A DNA stretch of 36,461 nucleotides from a virus. A program made the translations under genes and the position numbers. Location: positions 1 through 36,461 of the IMG/VR virus record IMGVR_UViG_3300042569_001506. One strand, written 5' to 3'. Shown piece by piece: positions 6,231-14,293 of the stretch; positions within the stretch are counted from its first letter, which is position 1; each line of letters starts with the position of its first letter. The notes under the pieces are model-generated. The model was not told where the DNA came from. It saw only the letters and a program-made list of their open reading frames with translations, and searched no databases.

Positions 6231-7322
6231 TTATGATACTACTGCTGGACAGAAATTAAAATCTGAACAACTAATATCGCCACAACCTAAAAGGTATTTT
6301 AATTTGAAATTACCCTCCCCACCTGTACAAGTGTACTTAGCAGTTGGAATATAGAACAAATCAAAATGTTTTGATAAAGTTACAGTCCATTGTCCACCAT
6401 CTACACACGTATCAAACTCCATTGCATAATCATATTTAATTCCATTGATTACCATTGTAGTTCTTACTGAATTTTCTTTGAACCACTCCCAATTACCTGT
6501 ATATCTGTAAGGCTCTATAATTTGGATAGCTCCTTTTGCCCATGTAAGCGCCGCACATTCATTTAAAACTGCATCACTATTTGAATCATAGTAATATTGT
6601 AAGTCTGGTAATTGTGTTGCATCTAATCCTATTGCAGTATTTCCGATTGATAATTTCAATAATTGATTGTACATTTTTAACCAACGACCACCTACTACCA
6701 TATAGCCATCATTCGCACCGATACCATCGTATTCAGCATCTACAAGTGGAAATGTTGCTACATTCACAGCTCCAGAACTATTTACTAAGTTCAATGTTTT
6801 AGGACTTGTCAAAGATGAAGTTCCATCTGTGTAATTACCCATCAAAGCGTTCGCTCTTGATATTAATTCTTTGTCCATATCTCTTAAAACTGCCTTACTA
6901 GCTCTTTCAAGTTCTTTTGCTAAATAAGGGTCTTTATTATAACAAACGTCCTCAAATTGAGCATTACTTAAAGTAAATTTCTTAGCTATATAGCCTGTTA
7001 CAGTTACATCTATTTGTTCGTATTGCGCTCCACCCTCTGCAACTGGTGTACATGGGTTAGTATATGAATCACTTGTAGTATCTGTACAAAATGATTTTGG
7101 TATATTTACTCTTATTTTTGGGAATGAAGTATTAGGAAGTGCCTTATCTCTAAGTTCTTGCTCCATTTTCATCAAAATATCTTCGTAACCATTTCTGTTT
7201 TGATTACTTATTAAAGCGAAATATGCGCCTGAAGCATCTACATAATTTTCAGGCATACTTGGTTTTGCATTTAAGTCATATATTAGACTATTGCAAAGTG
7301 TTGCTACTGGTGTTACAGCCAT
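6231..7322 (-). CDS. Major capsid protein (HK97-like candidate)
   Basis: 363 aa from the ATG at 7322. An upstream in-frame ATG (7406) is rejected because its extra residues (MVILSKITFERNSIRQ...) look non-coding. The core KKFTLSNAQFEDVCYNKDPY, LERASKAVLRDMDKELISRA, GYMVVGGRWLKMYNQLL and late beta-rich segments fit an HK97-fold capsid. A single gene with its own promoter (7441-7471) and strong terminator fits an abundant product. It lies downstream of the scaffold-like gene but separated from it by the + strand block 7523-10841. Cysteines are unusually frequent, with several near the C-terminus. Assignment is by fold-like pattern and context. Confidence 0.65.
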   Translation of the reverse strand: MAVTPVATLCNSLIYDLNAKPSMPENYVDASGAYFALISNQNRNGYEDILMKMEQELRDKALPNTSFPKIRVNIPKSFCTDTTSDSYTNPCTPVAEGGAQYEQIDVTVTGYIAKKFTLSNAQFEDVCYNKDPYLAKELERASKAVLRDMDKELISRANALMGNYTDGTSSLTSPKTLNLVNSSGAVNVATFPLVDAEYDGIGANDGYMVVGGRWLKMYNQLLKLSIGNTAIGLDATQLPDLQYYYDSNSDAVLNECAALTWAKGAIQIIEPYRYTGNWEWFKENSVRTTMVINGIKYDYAMEFDTCVDGGQWTVTLSKHFDLFYIPTAKYTCTGGEGNFKLKYLLGCGDISCSDFNFCPAVVS

Positions 7323-7440
7323 TGTTTTTATATTTAAAAATTTGAATAATAATTTTGTTTGCCTTATAGAGTTGCGCTCAAAAGTTATTTTAGAAAGGAT
7401 AACCAAACCTCAAAAAGATTCCATATTTCTATGATAAAAA

Positions 7441-7471
7441 TAAATATAATTGTTTTTTTTTAATTTGCAAG
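7441..7471 (-). promoter_or_regulatory. Late-type promoter for the major capsid gene
   Basis: On the - strand: CTTGCAA (-33; CTTG at 7471-7468), 19 nt, then TATATTTA (-7; 7448-7441). Spacing and boxes match the Bacteroidota pattern and the four other TATATTTA promoters in this phage. Transcription would start near 7434, giving a ~110-nt untranslated leader, long compared with the other phage genes. Confidence 0.6.
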
Positions 7472-7522
7472 TTTTATTTAAAATATTTTTATTTTTTAAA
7501 TATTTATTAATATATTTGCAAT

Positions 7523-8098
7523 ATGTTGAAATTCATAAAAAAATACTTTAAAAAAGATAGAAAAGAATTAATAGGAAACAAAGATGTAATTCTTAAGTTA
7601 GTTTATACGGATGTGTTTAATAACAAATGGTATGCACCAGAAGAACTTAGCGATTATCCATTTATAAGGCTTAACCAAATACAAACCTATTCAAGATATA
7701 CAGAATTAAAACTTGATAATTCAAGGCTTGTTAAAATTGCAGATACTTGCATGGAAGCATTAAAAGAGGGTCGCAATCAAGATGCAATGATATTGATTAA
7801 TGAGATTAAAGTAGCAGAGCAGTTGTTTTGTGAAAAGAACACGTTATTAAAATTAGCAAGTTCAATGTTCTTGATAAATGATGAACGTGCAAATAGTTTA
7901 AATGAGCAAATAGAAGCACAAAAGATTGAAATAATGCGCAATGATGCAGATGCAATGGCTTTTTTTTTGCCCATTGCTTACCAAACCTTACAAGGCTACA
8001 AAAACAACTCGGACTTGCAGGTAGTAGAATATTTACAAAAGACACTTCCAATTATAGAAAGATTGAATTATCTTATATCGAATACTTCAATAGAATAG
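7523..8098 (+). CDS. Tail-assembly-chaperone-like protein (zero-frame product)
   Basis: 191 aa, all-helical. Features: CMEALKEGRNQDAMILINEI (about 76-95), a helical ENTLLKLASSMFLINDERANS segment and MAFFLPIAYQTLQG (145-158). These remind me of gpG-type tail chaperones, but no family motif is decisive. A nine-T run at 7960-7968 within codons 146-149 is followed by 101 open codons in the -1 frame. TATATTTG (7511-7518) ends four bases before the ATG; with no -33 partner it is a weak promoter. The gene heads a + strand block diverging from the capsid gene, an odd place for a tail chaperone, which normally precedes the tape measure. Confidence 0.5.
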   Translation: MLKFIKKYFKKDRKELIGNKDVILKLVYTDVFNNKWYAPEELSDYPFIRLNQIQTYSRYTELKLDNSRLVKIADTCMEALKEGRNQDAMILINEIKVAEQLFCEKNTLLKLASSMFLINDERANSLNEQIEAQKIEIMRNDADAMAFFLPIAYQTLQGYKNNSDLQVVEYLQKTLPIIERLNYLISNTSIE

Positions 8099-8268
8099 TA
8101 GATGAAGTAAATATGAGCTTACTATCCATAAGTGAACACTCAAATATGAGCGTAAGTGATTTAACATATAATGTTACTACTTTAGAGTTGTTTAGCTTAT
8201 GGAATAGTATAATACATAAAGTCGAATTACAAAATAAGGCAATAGAAGAACAAAATAATAAATTATAA
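7523..8268 (+). CDS. Possible -1 frameshift fusion product of the 191-aa gene
   Basis: Slipping back one base on GCT TTT TTT TTG gives a frame open from 7966 to TAA at 8266-8268 (101 codons). The last ~57 codons lie beyond the zero-frame stop (8098) in what would otherwise be noncoding DNA. The new tail reads as ordinary protein (RKIELSYIEYFNRIVDEVN, TTLELFSLWNSIIHKVELQ). T TTT TTT allows perfect re-pairing of both tRNAs. A separate gene starting at the ATG 8113 (51 aa) is the simpler alternative. The fusion would be about 247 aa. Confidence 0.42.
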
Positions 8269-8269
8269 T

Positions 8270-8299
8270 TTTGTTTTTTCAAATAATTTATTATATTTA
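8270..8299 (+). promoter_or_regulatory. Possible late-type promoter before the 275-aa gene
   Basis: TTTG (8270-8273), 18 nt, TATATTTA (8292-8299), five bases before the ATG. The -7 box equals that of the - strand late promoters but spacing is one base shorter and the start point would fall at the ATG, so this is weaker than the others. Confidence 0.35.
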
Positions 8300-8304
8300 A
8301 TACT

Positions 8305-9132
8305 ATGATAAATTGCTTTGAAAATATTATTGGTGTCATCGGATGCAAAGGAGCTGAATCTACTAGTGGACTTTACCTTAATGGAACGGAAGGAATCGAA
8401 GGTATTAGTATAAAAACTGCTTCACTAAGTGCAGATAGTGAAACTATAACTGGACATGACCTATTAAAAGGATGTATAAAAAAAGCATCTACTGAAATAA
8501 TTTTACAAGCAAGTGAAAAACTAAGTAGGTACTTTCAATTTAATACAATACTTGATAACTATACTTATTTGAATAACGGAGTGGCTACAACCAACCCACC
8601 TGCTTTATTATTTCCGTTTGATAGTTACAATCTTTATTCATGCTATTATATAGATACATTAGTATTTAAAAGCTCAGATAGTCAAACTGCAATACTCACA
8701 ATAAATGGAGTTAATCAAAATCTTACATTAGTTGCAAATACTGATTATGTTTTGCAAGTAAACAAAGAGTATTACGATAGCTTAACTATTCAAATAACAG
8801 GAACTAACATATATACAAATACATCATTCTTTAATGGCATCATACAAAAAAGATGTAGTGAGGATAAGTTTTGGTGTATGTATAAAAAAGAATTAGCTAT
8901 GCCTATAAAGTATTTAGCTGGTTCGATGTTCTTTGCCGAAGTAATAAATAGTGATAGATACAACTTAGTTACTTTTACAAATAAAGAATTGGCTAGTGAT
9001 AACTATACTCGATGTGATGCAATGGCTAAAAAATATTTAACATCTGCTATTGAAAAAATAAAAAATTCAATTCCTAATAGTTGTGGATGTTTGAAATGTA
9101 CTGATATTAATTATTCATACGCTAAACCTTAA
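8305..9132 (+). CDS. Hypothetical, probable virion-associated protein, 275 aa
   Basis: 275 aa, no membrane segment. It begins MINCFENIIGVIGCKG, then SGLYLNGTEGIEGISIKTAS. The middle is beta-rich with tyrosine/asparagine repeats; the end is Cys-rich (CGCLKC followed by TDINYSYAKP). The Cys pattern and Asn/Thr/Tyr composition match the structural proteins of this phage, and it is followed after 3 bp by another Cys-rich gene. I infer a virion or head-tail component and cannot name it. Confidence 0.6.
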   Translation: MINCFENIIGVIGCKGAESTSGLYLNGTEGIEGISIKTASLSADSETITGHDLLKGCIKKASTEIILQASEKLSRYFQFNTILDNYTYLNNGVATTNPPALLFPFDSYNLYSCYYIDTLVFKSSDSQTAILTINGVNQNLTLVANTDYVLQVNKEYYDSLTIQITGTNIYTNTSFFNGIIQKRCSEDKFWCMYKKELAMPIKYLAGSMFFAEVINSDRYNLVTFTNKELASDNYTRCDAMAKKYLTSAIEKIKNSIPNSCGCLKCTDINYSYAKP

Positions 9133-9135
9133 TAA

Positions 9136-9402
9136 ATGATTTGTTGTGATACATATATAAATTTAGGATGCCTTAATGGTTGCGCTCCATTGGATTTTGG
9201 ATTAGCTACTATGGATGGTGTATATACTTTGCTTTTAGAATATAATGATGCTGTAAGTTTCTATGAGCTTGATGTTTTGACTGGTGAGCAATTAGAATTT
9301 GATGTAAAATTAAATGAAAGCTACTTTTATACTGCAAAATTGATAGACCCTGATGGAGATTTTGTTTGCTATAAATTTAAAACTAAAATATATGTTTCAT
9401 AG
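9136..9402 (+). CDS. Hypothetical Cys-rich protein, 88 aa
   Basis: 88 aa starting MICCDTYINLGCLNGCAPLD: five cysteines in the first 16 residues, then alternating beta strands (GVYTLLLEYNDAVSFYELDV, SYFYTAKLIDPDGDFVCYKF). It looks like a small beta-sandwich with a Cys cluster, probably structural. The gap to the 275-aa gene is 3 bp and it overlaps the next gene by 11 bp, so the three are one operon. Confidence 0.6.
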   Translation: MICCDTYINLGCLNGCAPLDFGLATMDGVYTLLLEYNDAVSFYELDVLTGEQLEFDVKLNESYFYTAKLIDPDGDFVCYKFKTKIYVS

Positions 9403-9703
9403 TTTACTCCTTATACTTTTTACTTATTGTCTATCTACTATCACAGATGAATTTATGAACCCAAATATGATATTAAATTGGTATTATACATGGCTTACTA
9501 AAATAGGTAATGTAGTAAATGATGAGTTAGGCAATGTTATAAGTGCAAAATGGTTTATTTATCCGATTGGATTTTGTAAAATTTGCACGAATATTTGGCT
9601 AACTTTCTTTATATGCTTATTCGCTTGTTTATTTGGCTATATCGAGCCTTTTTATATACTACCTATATTAGTATTTAGTAATTATCTTACTATTAAATTT
9701 TAG
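9392..9703 (+). CDS. Integral membrane protein, 103 aa
   Basis: Starts at ATG 9392, overlapping the previous gene by 11 bp; an in-frame ATG at 9353 would overlap more and adds a non-hydrophobic lead. Two to three membrane segments: SLLLILFTYCLSTI at the N-terminus, NIWLTFFICLFACLFGYI and FYILPILVFSNYLTI at the C-terminus. A FCKICTNIW motif (two Cys) precedes the second. No family assigned. Possible roles are host-membrane modification or superinfection exclusion. Confidence 0.6.
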   Translation: MFHSLLLILFTYCLSTITDEFMNPNMILNWYYTWLTKIGNVVNDELGNVISAKWFIYPIGFCKICTNIWLTFFICLFACLFGYIEPFYILPILVFSNYLTIKF

Positions 9704-9742
9704 ATTTATTTAATTTTATTTTTATATTTATGTAATTATATG

Positions 9743-9750
9743 TATTTTTG
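9743..9750 (+). promoter_or_regulatory. Candidate -7 box before the C5 methyltransferase
   Basis: TATTTTTG matches TAnnTTTG and ends 14 bases before the ATG at 9765. No TTTG is found 19-21 nt upstream (the region is T/A-rich), so the promoter is only plausible. Confidence 0.35.
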
Positions 9751-9764
9751 CATTAAATATATTT

Positions 9765-10841
9765 ATGGAAAACAATAAACATAACTTCCCTTACAAATGG
9801 ACTTTGAAGGATGCAGTATTTACAAAAGACAAAGGCAAAGTATTTAGTTGCTTTGCTTGTGGTGGTGGTTCAACTATGGGTTATAAATTAGCTGGATTTG
9901 ATGTATTAGGATGCAATGAGATTGACCCTAAAATGATTGAAGCATACAAAGCTAACCACAAACCAAAATATGCTTATTTAGAGCCAATACAGACCTTTAA
10001 ATTAAGAACTGATTTGCCTGATGAATTATACAATTTAGATATTTTAGATGGTTCGCCACCTTGTAGCAGTTTTTCAATGGCCGGAAACCGTGAAAATGAT
10101 TGGGGCAAAGACAAAGTATTTAGAGAGGGACAAGCAATGCAGGTTTTAGATACCTTGTTTTTTGATTTTATAGACCTTGCAAAAAAGCTACAACCAAAGG
10201 TAGTAATAGCCGAAAACGTAAAAGGATTGCTTTTGGGTGATGCAAAGCAATATGTAAGACAAATTTATAGGGAATTTGATTTGGCTGGTTATTATGTTCA
10301 ACATTGGCTTTTAGATGCTTCAAAAATGGGTGTTCCTCAAAGACGCGAGCGGGTGTTTTTTATTGCAATGCGTAAAGATTTAGCTGAGCCGTTTATGGTG
10401 CAAAAGGATATGTTTACGTTTGTGCCTGAATTGAAGTTGGTTTTTAATGAGACTGATATACCTTTTAAAGAAGTTTATCACAATTATACAGATAGGCCAC
10501 TTTCTGAACATTATCAAAAATTTTGGAATATTAGAAAGCTAGGCGATGTTGATTTTAGTGCTTCATCTGAAAGAATGGGTAAAAATCCAAACGCTCAATT
10601 TCAATACAAATATCTTTATATGGATAAGGTTGCTAATACTATTACAGCAGGTGAACAATGTGTTTTATTTGATAGTGCAAGATATCGAAATTTTGATGAA
10701 TTATGTGAGTGTGGCACATATCCAAAAGATTATAATTTTATAAAAAATAAACCCGAATACCTAATCGGTATGTCAGTTCCACCTGTAATGACTGCACAAA
10801 TAACAAAACAAGTATATGAACAATGGTTAAGTAAGATTTAA
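9765..10841 (+). CDS. DNA (cytosine-5) methyltransferase
   Basis: 358 aa with the C5-methyltransferase motifs in order: I CFACGGGSTMG (29-39), IV GSPPCSSFS with catalytic Cys100, VI ENVKG (150-154), VIII QRRERVFFI (192-200), a variable target-recognition region, then IX/X near the C-terminus (NTITAGEQ, and LIGMSVPPVMTAQI). It methylates cytosine at C5 in a sequence of unknown specificity. No cognate endonuclease is adjacent, so it is an orphan phage methyltransferase that probably protects phage DNA from restriction. It ends the + strand block and overlaps the convergent lipoprotein-like gene by 4 bp. Confidence 0.93.
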   Translation: MENNKHNFPYKWTLKDAVFTKDKGKVFSCFACGGGSTMGYKLAGFDVLGCNEIDPKMIEAYKANHKPKYAYLEPIQTFKLRTDLPDELYNLDILDGSPPCSSFSMAGNRENDWGKDKVFREGQAMQVLDTLFFDFIDLAKKLQPKVVIAENVKGLLLGDAKQYVRQIYREFDLAGYYVQHWLLDASKMGVPQRRERVFFIAMRKDLAEPFMVQKDMFTFVPELKLVFNETDIPFKEVYHNYTDRPLSEHYQKFWNIRKLGDVDFSASSERMGKNPNAQFQYKYLYMDKVANTITAGEQCVLFDSARYRNFDELCECGTYPKDYNFIKNKPEYLIGMSVPPVMTAQITKQVYEQWLSKI

Positions 10842-11077
10842 GGACATTTATAAGCCTTGCATAATTGCTTTGGAGTGTAATAAGTCTTTTTAATAACTGC
10901 AACTCCATTATTATCTGTGAATGTTTCTGTGTATGGATATGTAATTTTATACAATCCGTTATCTTTCATATTTTGATATGTACATTCATCACAATCTTTT
11001 GAGCATGAACATAAATAAACTAGCAAAGTAAATAAGAATAAAAAATGAATAACCAAAGTAATAAATAATCGTTTCAT
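10838..11077 (-). CDS. Small putative lipoprotein, 79 aa
   Basis: Starting at the ATG 11077 gives a lipoprotein signal: MKRLFITL, a hydrophobic core (VIHFLFLFTLLVYL) and a lipobox-like LCSC. The mature part has CDECTY and ends QLCKAYKCP. An ATG six codons upstream is less good. It has its own promoter (11095-11125) inside the end of the preceding gene, so it can be expressed apart from the late operon. Phage lipoproteins often block superinfection or act as o-spanins; it is far from the holin, so exclusion is the better guess. Confidence 0.6.
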   Translation of the reverse strand: MKRLFITLVIHFLFLFTLLVYLCSCSKDCDECTYQNMKDNGLYKITYPYTETFTDNNGVAVIKKTYYTPKQLCKAYKCP

Positions 11078-11094
11078 ATTGTTTAATATTTTCA

Positions 11095-11125
11095 CAAATA
11101 TATAAAGATTTTCATTAACAACAAC
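11095..11125 (-). promoter_or_regulatory. Promoter for the lipoprotein-like gene
   Basis: On the - strand: GTTG (11125-11122), 19 nt, TATATTTG (11102-11095), an exact TAnnTTTG with TTG at the right spacing. It overlaps the last codons of the 141-aa gene. The -7 box ends in G, unlike the structural-gene promoters. Confidence 0.55.
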
Positions 11126-11540
11126 ATGGTTTTTCTATTTCACAATTATTGAAATGCCCAAACATATTAAATTCAAAAGTATTTACTATTAGATTTGTTC
11201 TAATATATTCCTCTGTAAAATTAGTTATAGTAAATTTAGCATTGCTTATACTTCCAGTATCTTGTAGTTTAGTATCTAAGAATGCACGTAGCAACCAAGC
11301 TGTATAAGAACATTGAGTAATAAATTTAAAAGTATAATTTTGATTTACTTTATTTATATCACAACTTATCTGCTCAAATTCTGCATCACTTTTAATAGCA
11401 AAAAAATAGTTGCCTTTGCCATCCTCAATTCCTACTTCATCGAGCGACTTTTCTTTGTAGTATCTTCCATCCTTTTCAAATACTACTCCGTAATTATCAA
11501 AGTCCTCAATTACTATTTTATCAATAATTTCTCCAAACAT
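11115..11540 (-). CDS. Hypothetical late protein, 141 aa (head-tail or tail completion candidate)
   Basis: 141 aa. A beta-rich start (IVIEDFDNYGVVFEKDGRYYK), a mixed middle and a C-terminal NNCEIEKPCCC with four Cys. It lies 12 bp downstream of the gp10-like gene and is the last gene of the head-protein run, a position where tail-completion or connector proteins are usual. No motif supports a firm call. Confidence 0.5.
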   Translation of the reverse strand: MFGEIIDKIVIEDFDNYGVVFEKDGRYYKEKSLDEVGIEDGKGNYFFAIKSDAEFEQISCDINKVNQNYTFKFITQCSYTAWLLRAFLDTKLQDTGSISNAKFTITNFTEEYIRTNLIVNTFEFNMFGHFNNCEIEKPCCC

Positions 11541-11552
11541 GATTCTATAATT

Positions 11553-12026
11553 TTATTTGCTAGTAAATTCTGCAACTTTTCTATTGATGAATTTTGTACC
11601 AATCTCAATTGCTTTTTCTTTTTCGCTTTCTTTTGGTGAAAATGTTTCTCCATATTGTTTATCTAGGTATTCAGATACTTTAACTGTATTTTCTCCTGTT
11701 GGATATTTAACATCTGAAACTGCTATATATGTATTGCCTTTATCTTGTACTTGTTTTGTGCTTCCGAACAATGTGCCACTTGCATATAAATTTACTTTTG
11801 ATGCTAACTTAGCCCCATACTTTTTTTCTTTTGCCTTTGCATAAGCTGGTGTATAAGTTCCTAAATTAGCACCAAAGCTATTCTCACTACCTTGTTGATT
11901 ATTGAATATTCTTTTTGTCATAGTTCCAAGCATTGCACCACTCACAAGAACTTGCATTTCTTGTTGGCTTTCTTGAATGAACTTTGCCATTTTATTAAGA
12001 TATTCAATTACATCATCTGGTTTCAT
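11553..12026 (-). CDS. Head-tail joining / minor tail protein (HK97 gp10-like candidate)
   Basis: 157 aa. An N-terminal helix (IEYLNKMAKFIQESQQEMQ) is followed by AYAKAKEKKYGAKLASKVNL and SGTLFGSTK, which resemble the 'Y..K..KKYG...VDLYDTG.L..S' pattern of gp10-like/virion morphogenesis proteins at the head-tail joint. The start ATG overlaps the stop of the 37-aa gene (ATGA). Position after the scaffold-like gene agrees. Confidence 0.55.
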   Translation of the reverse strand: MKPDDVIEYLNKMAKFIQESQQEMQVLVSGAMLGTMTKRIFNNQQGSENSFGANLGTYTPAYAKAKEKKYGAKLASKVNLYASGTLFGSTKQVQDKGNTYIAVSDVKYPTGENTVKVSEYLDKQYGETFSPKESEKEKAIEIGTKFINRKVAEFTSK

Positions 12027-12136
12027 TTGATACTTATTACAATAGTATTTGCATTAGGTTTTACCACTCCTAAGCTATTTGTTTTAATTTGCTTAGGTGT
12101 GCTTACTACATTTTTATTCGTTCCACAACATCCCAT
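12023..12136 (-). CDS. 37-aa Cys-containing small protein
   Basis: ATG at 12136, TGA at 12025-12023; product MGCCGTNKNVVSTP followed by a basic, then hydrophobic C-terminus (NTIVISIK). It fits between the scaffold-like gene (2-bp gap) and the gp10-like gene (ATGA overlap), so it is clearly part of the translated operon. It shares the MxCC-type start with other virion-region genes. Function unknown. Confidence 0.6.
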   Translation of the reverse strand: MGCCGTNKNVVSTPKQIKTNSLGVVKPNANTIVISIK

Positions 12137-12138
12137 AG

Positions 12139-12924
12139 TTATTGATTTGTTTTAGCTTCTAATTCTTTTATTCTAGCTTCAGCAATAGGATTAAGTTTTA
12201 CTGCTCCTGCTGGTGGTGTAAATGGTTGTCCATTGTTTGCAGGTGGATTTTGTCCGCCCCCATTTGACTTTTGATTGTATGGTTCTAGTACTGCTGAAAA
12301 CACTCCATCTAAGTCATTTAATTGATATGTTTTATCCCCTATTTGTGGCAATAATCCAGTTTCTTTTTGCTTTACTATTACATATTTCTTTTCACCATCA
12401 TATCCTAATTCCAGACCCATTGACTGCAATTTACTTTTACCAATCAATATTCTATCCTCAATTGGTAAGATGCTTTTTTCTAATTTAGATGCACTAGTAT
12501 TTAAAGCTAAATCTATGTAAACTTGATTTACTTTGCTTTGCTCTTCAACTCTTATTGCAGGGATTATTTCTTTTTCAAATTGGATTAATTTGCCCTCTGC
12601 GTCTGCTAATTTTGTTTGTAGTTCTTGAGCAGTTAATTCACTATTGCTAATTAATTGCTTTCTACCTTTTTCAAGCAAACTATCTACATTGTCGGTGTCT
12701 TCAATAGTTACTCCAAGTATCTTAGCTATTTTCTTTTCAGCTACTTTTATAGCTCCTAATTTTTCTTTATCTGCTATTGCTTTGTAATTTGCAGGATTGT
12801 TTATTACGGATTCTTTTATTGAATCTTTGTAAGTGTCTGCAATTTCTTGTTGTTCTTCAGCCGTTCCACTTGTTGCCTTTGTAATTTGGTCTTCACTTAG
12901 ACCTAGTAGTTTTAAAAATTCCAT
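12139..12924 (-). CDS. Scaffold-like capsid assembly protein
   Basis: 261 aa. Mostly helical and highly charged: LLGLSEDQITKATSGTAEEQ, then ELTAQELQTKLADAEGKLIQ (coiled coil, ~100-120). A flexible Gly/Asn/Pro linker (SNGGGQNPPANNGQPFTPP) precedes a C-terminal helix (PIAEARIKELEAK). This layout matches phage scaffolding or GP20-like minor capsid proteins, whose C-terminal helix binds the capsid. It lies among head genes; the capsid candidate follows only after the + strand block. Confidence 0.6.
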   Translation of the reverse strand: MEFLKLLGLSEDQITKATSGTAEEQQEIADTYKDSIKESVINNPANYKAIADKEKLGAIKVAEKKIAKILGVTIEDTDNVDSLLEKGRKQLISNSELTAQELQTKLADAEGKLIQFEKEIIPAIRVEEQSKVNQVYIDLALNTSASKLEKSILPIEDRILIGKSKLQSMGLELGYDGEKKYVIVKQKETGLLPQIGDKTYQLNDLDGVFSAVLEPYNQKSNGGGQNPPANNGQPFTPPAGAVKLNPIAEARIKELEAKTNQ

Positions 12925-12950
12925 TTGTTTTTTTGTTTATGATTAAAAAA

Positions 12951-13388
12951 TTATTTTTTAGCTGGTCTGCCTGATTTCTTTTTAGGTGTTATTGTTTCTT
13001 CTTTGGATTCTTTTATTGCATCTTCTATTGATTGATTCCTGTCTATGCCTCGTGTACCTTTAAAATGGTTGTCAAAACCAATAGGCTCTCTTTTTTCCAA
13101 CTCTTCTAAAATATCATTAATAGGTTCTTCTGTAGTTTCAATATGTGATTCTACTTCATCTAAATTGATGCCTTTAGTAGCTAAATATTCTCTTACTCCT
13201 TGTTCATCTAAGTACTCCCAATCATTTGTATTGAATTTTACAACCTTATCAAATTGTATTGTTTTAGGATAACTTACAATAGCTATCACATTTTTACGCT
13301 TGTCAAATAATACCTTTTCGTTTCCTTTGATTTCATCAACTTGATTTGGATTTTCAAGTGTCTTTAATTTTCTTAATAGTTCTATCAT
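12951..13388 (-). CDS. Hypothetical late protein, 145 aa, basic tail
   Basis: 145 aa: helical N-terminus (LLRKLKTLENPN), central beta segment (KRKNVIAIVSYPKTIQFDKV), a WEYLDEQGVREYLATKGINL helix, then an acidic helix. The C-terminus TPKKKSGRPAKK carries GRP, the AT-hook core. It is the first gene after the promoter 13411-13441 and heads the head-protein run. The KKK-type C-terminus recalls the 83-aa gene 16553-16804, also first after a late promoter. Function unknown. Confidence 0.55.
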   Translation of the reverse strand: MIELLRKLKTLENPNQVDEIKGNEKVLFDKRKNVIAIVSYPKTIQFDKVVKFNTNDWEYLDEQGVREYLATKGINLDEVESHIETTEEPINDILEELEKREPIGFDNHFKGTRGIDRNQSIEDAIKESKEETITPKKKSGRPAKK

Positions 13389-13410
13389 TGTGTTTTATTT
13401 ATGAGTTTTT

Positions 13411-13441
13411 TAAATATAACATTTTAAAAACAAAATGCAAA
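13411..13441 (-). promoter_or_regulatory. Late-type promoter
   Basis: On the - strand: TTTGCAT (TTTG at 13441-13438), 19 nt, TATATTTA (13418-13411), 23 bases before the ATG of the 145-aa gene. It can re-initiate transcription of the head genes inside the late operon. Confidence 0.65.
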
Positions 13442-13462
13442 TATTTTTTATAGTTTATAAAA

Positions 13463-14293
13463 TTATATCAAAGTACCATAAGCCTTATGAATGCAATTAT
13501 AACCGCCTCTATTACGAATAAATTCGCTTACTGTTTTAGTTGGTACTATCATACCTTGCCCAAATCCTTTGGGGTCTTTATCAGCTTTATTTAGTAATAA
13601 CAATAACTCTTCATTACTTATTTCAGCTTTGTAAGTGTCGATTATTTTTGTGCATATAGGTCTTGAACGCTCGATTAAAATGTTTGGAGTATATATTATT
13701 CCATTTAATCCTAATTCATCGTAAATACCTGCGTTTAACTCACCAGTGTATTGATATAAACTATCCTGTGCGACTTGTTTAGTGTATTTATATAGGTCGC
13801 CTATATCATCTGTTGCATCAAAGTACTTTTCTAAATTAGCTTTTAACTCTAATACTGATACATTATTTTTTAATGAATTATATATTAAACTTTGCACTCG
13901 ATTAACTACATTTACTTCATAACCACCAGCTGTTAAACCCTCATAAAATATTCCTGTATTATTTAGTAGTTTATTCGTTACATTGGATGCAACTTTATTG
14001 CCAAGCTCCTTATTGATTGTAATATCCTTACCTGCTACTCCCTTAGAATTATCTACAAACTTTAAAACATTTGCTTTGTAGTTAGTTTTGATTGTGGCTT
14101 GTATAACGTATTCACGTATAAGATTAACTAAGTTGTCATTGTATTGAACTTGTCCATCTTTTACATCTATTTTACCTAATATCTTTTTGTAAACTTCATC
14201 ATAAACCTCGTTAAAATCTCCTACGATTGATTTTAAAAAGTCTTTGATTACTTCACTAGATTCTTGTTGGCTCTCTTGGAATAATTTTTTCAT
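13463..14293 (-). CDS. Phage head morphogenesis protein (SPP1 gp7 / Mu gpF-like)
   Basis: 276 aa. A helical N-terminal ~180 residues is followed by ERSRPICTKIID (about 209-220), a GFGQGMIVPT loop and EFIRNRGGYNCIHKAYGTLI at the C-terminus. That Arg/Cys...Gly-Gly-Tyr-x-Cys-x-H arrangement is typical of the gpF/gp7 minor head domain. Such proteins bind the portal and are packed in the head. The start overlaps the portal gene by 38 bp, the classic portal-gp7 order. Confidence 0.75.
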   Translation of the reverse strand: MKKLFQESQQESSEVIKDFLKSIVGDFNEVYDEVYKKILGKIDVKDGQVQYNDNLVNLIREYVIQATIKTNYKANVLKFVDNSKGVAGKDITINKELGNKVASNVTNKLLNNTGIFYEGLTAGGYEVNVVNRVQSLIYNSLKNNVSVLELKANLEKYFDATDDIGDLYKYTKQVAQDSLYQYTGELNAGIYDELGLNGIIYTPNILIERSRPICTKIIDTYKAEISNEELLLLLNKADKDPKGFGQGMIVPTKTVSEFIRNRGGYNCIHKAYGTLI

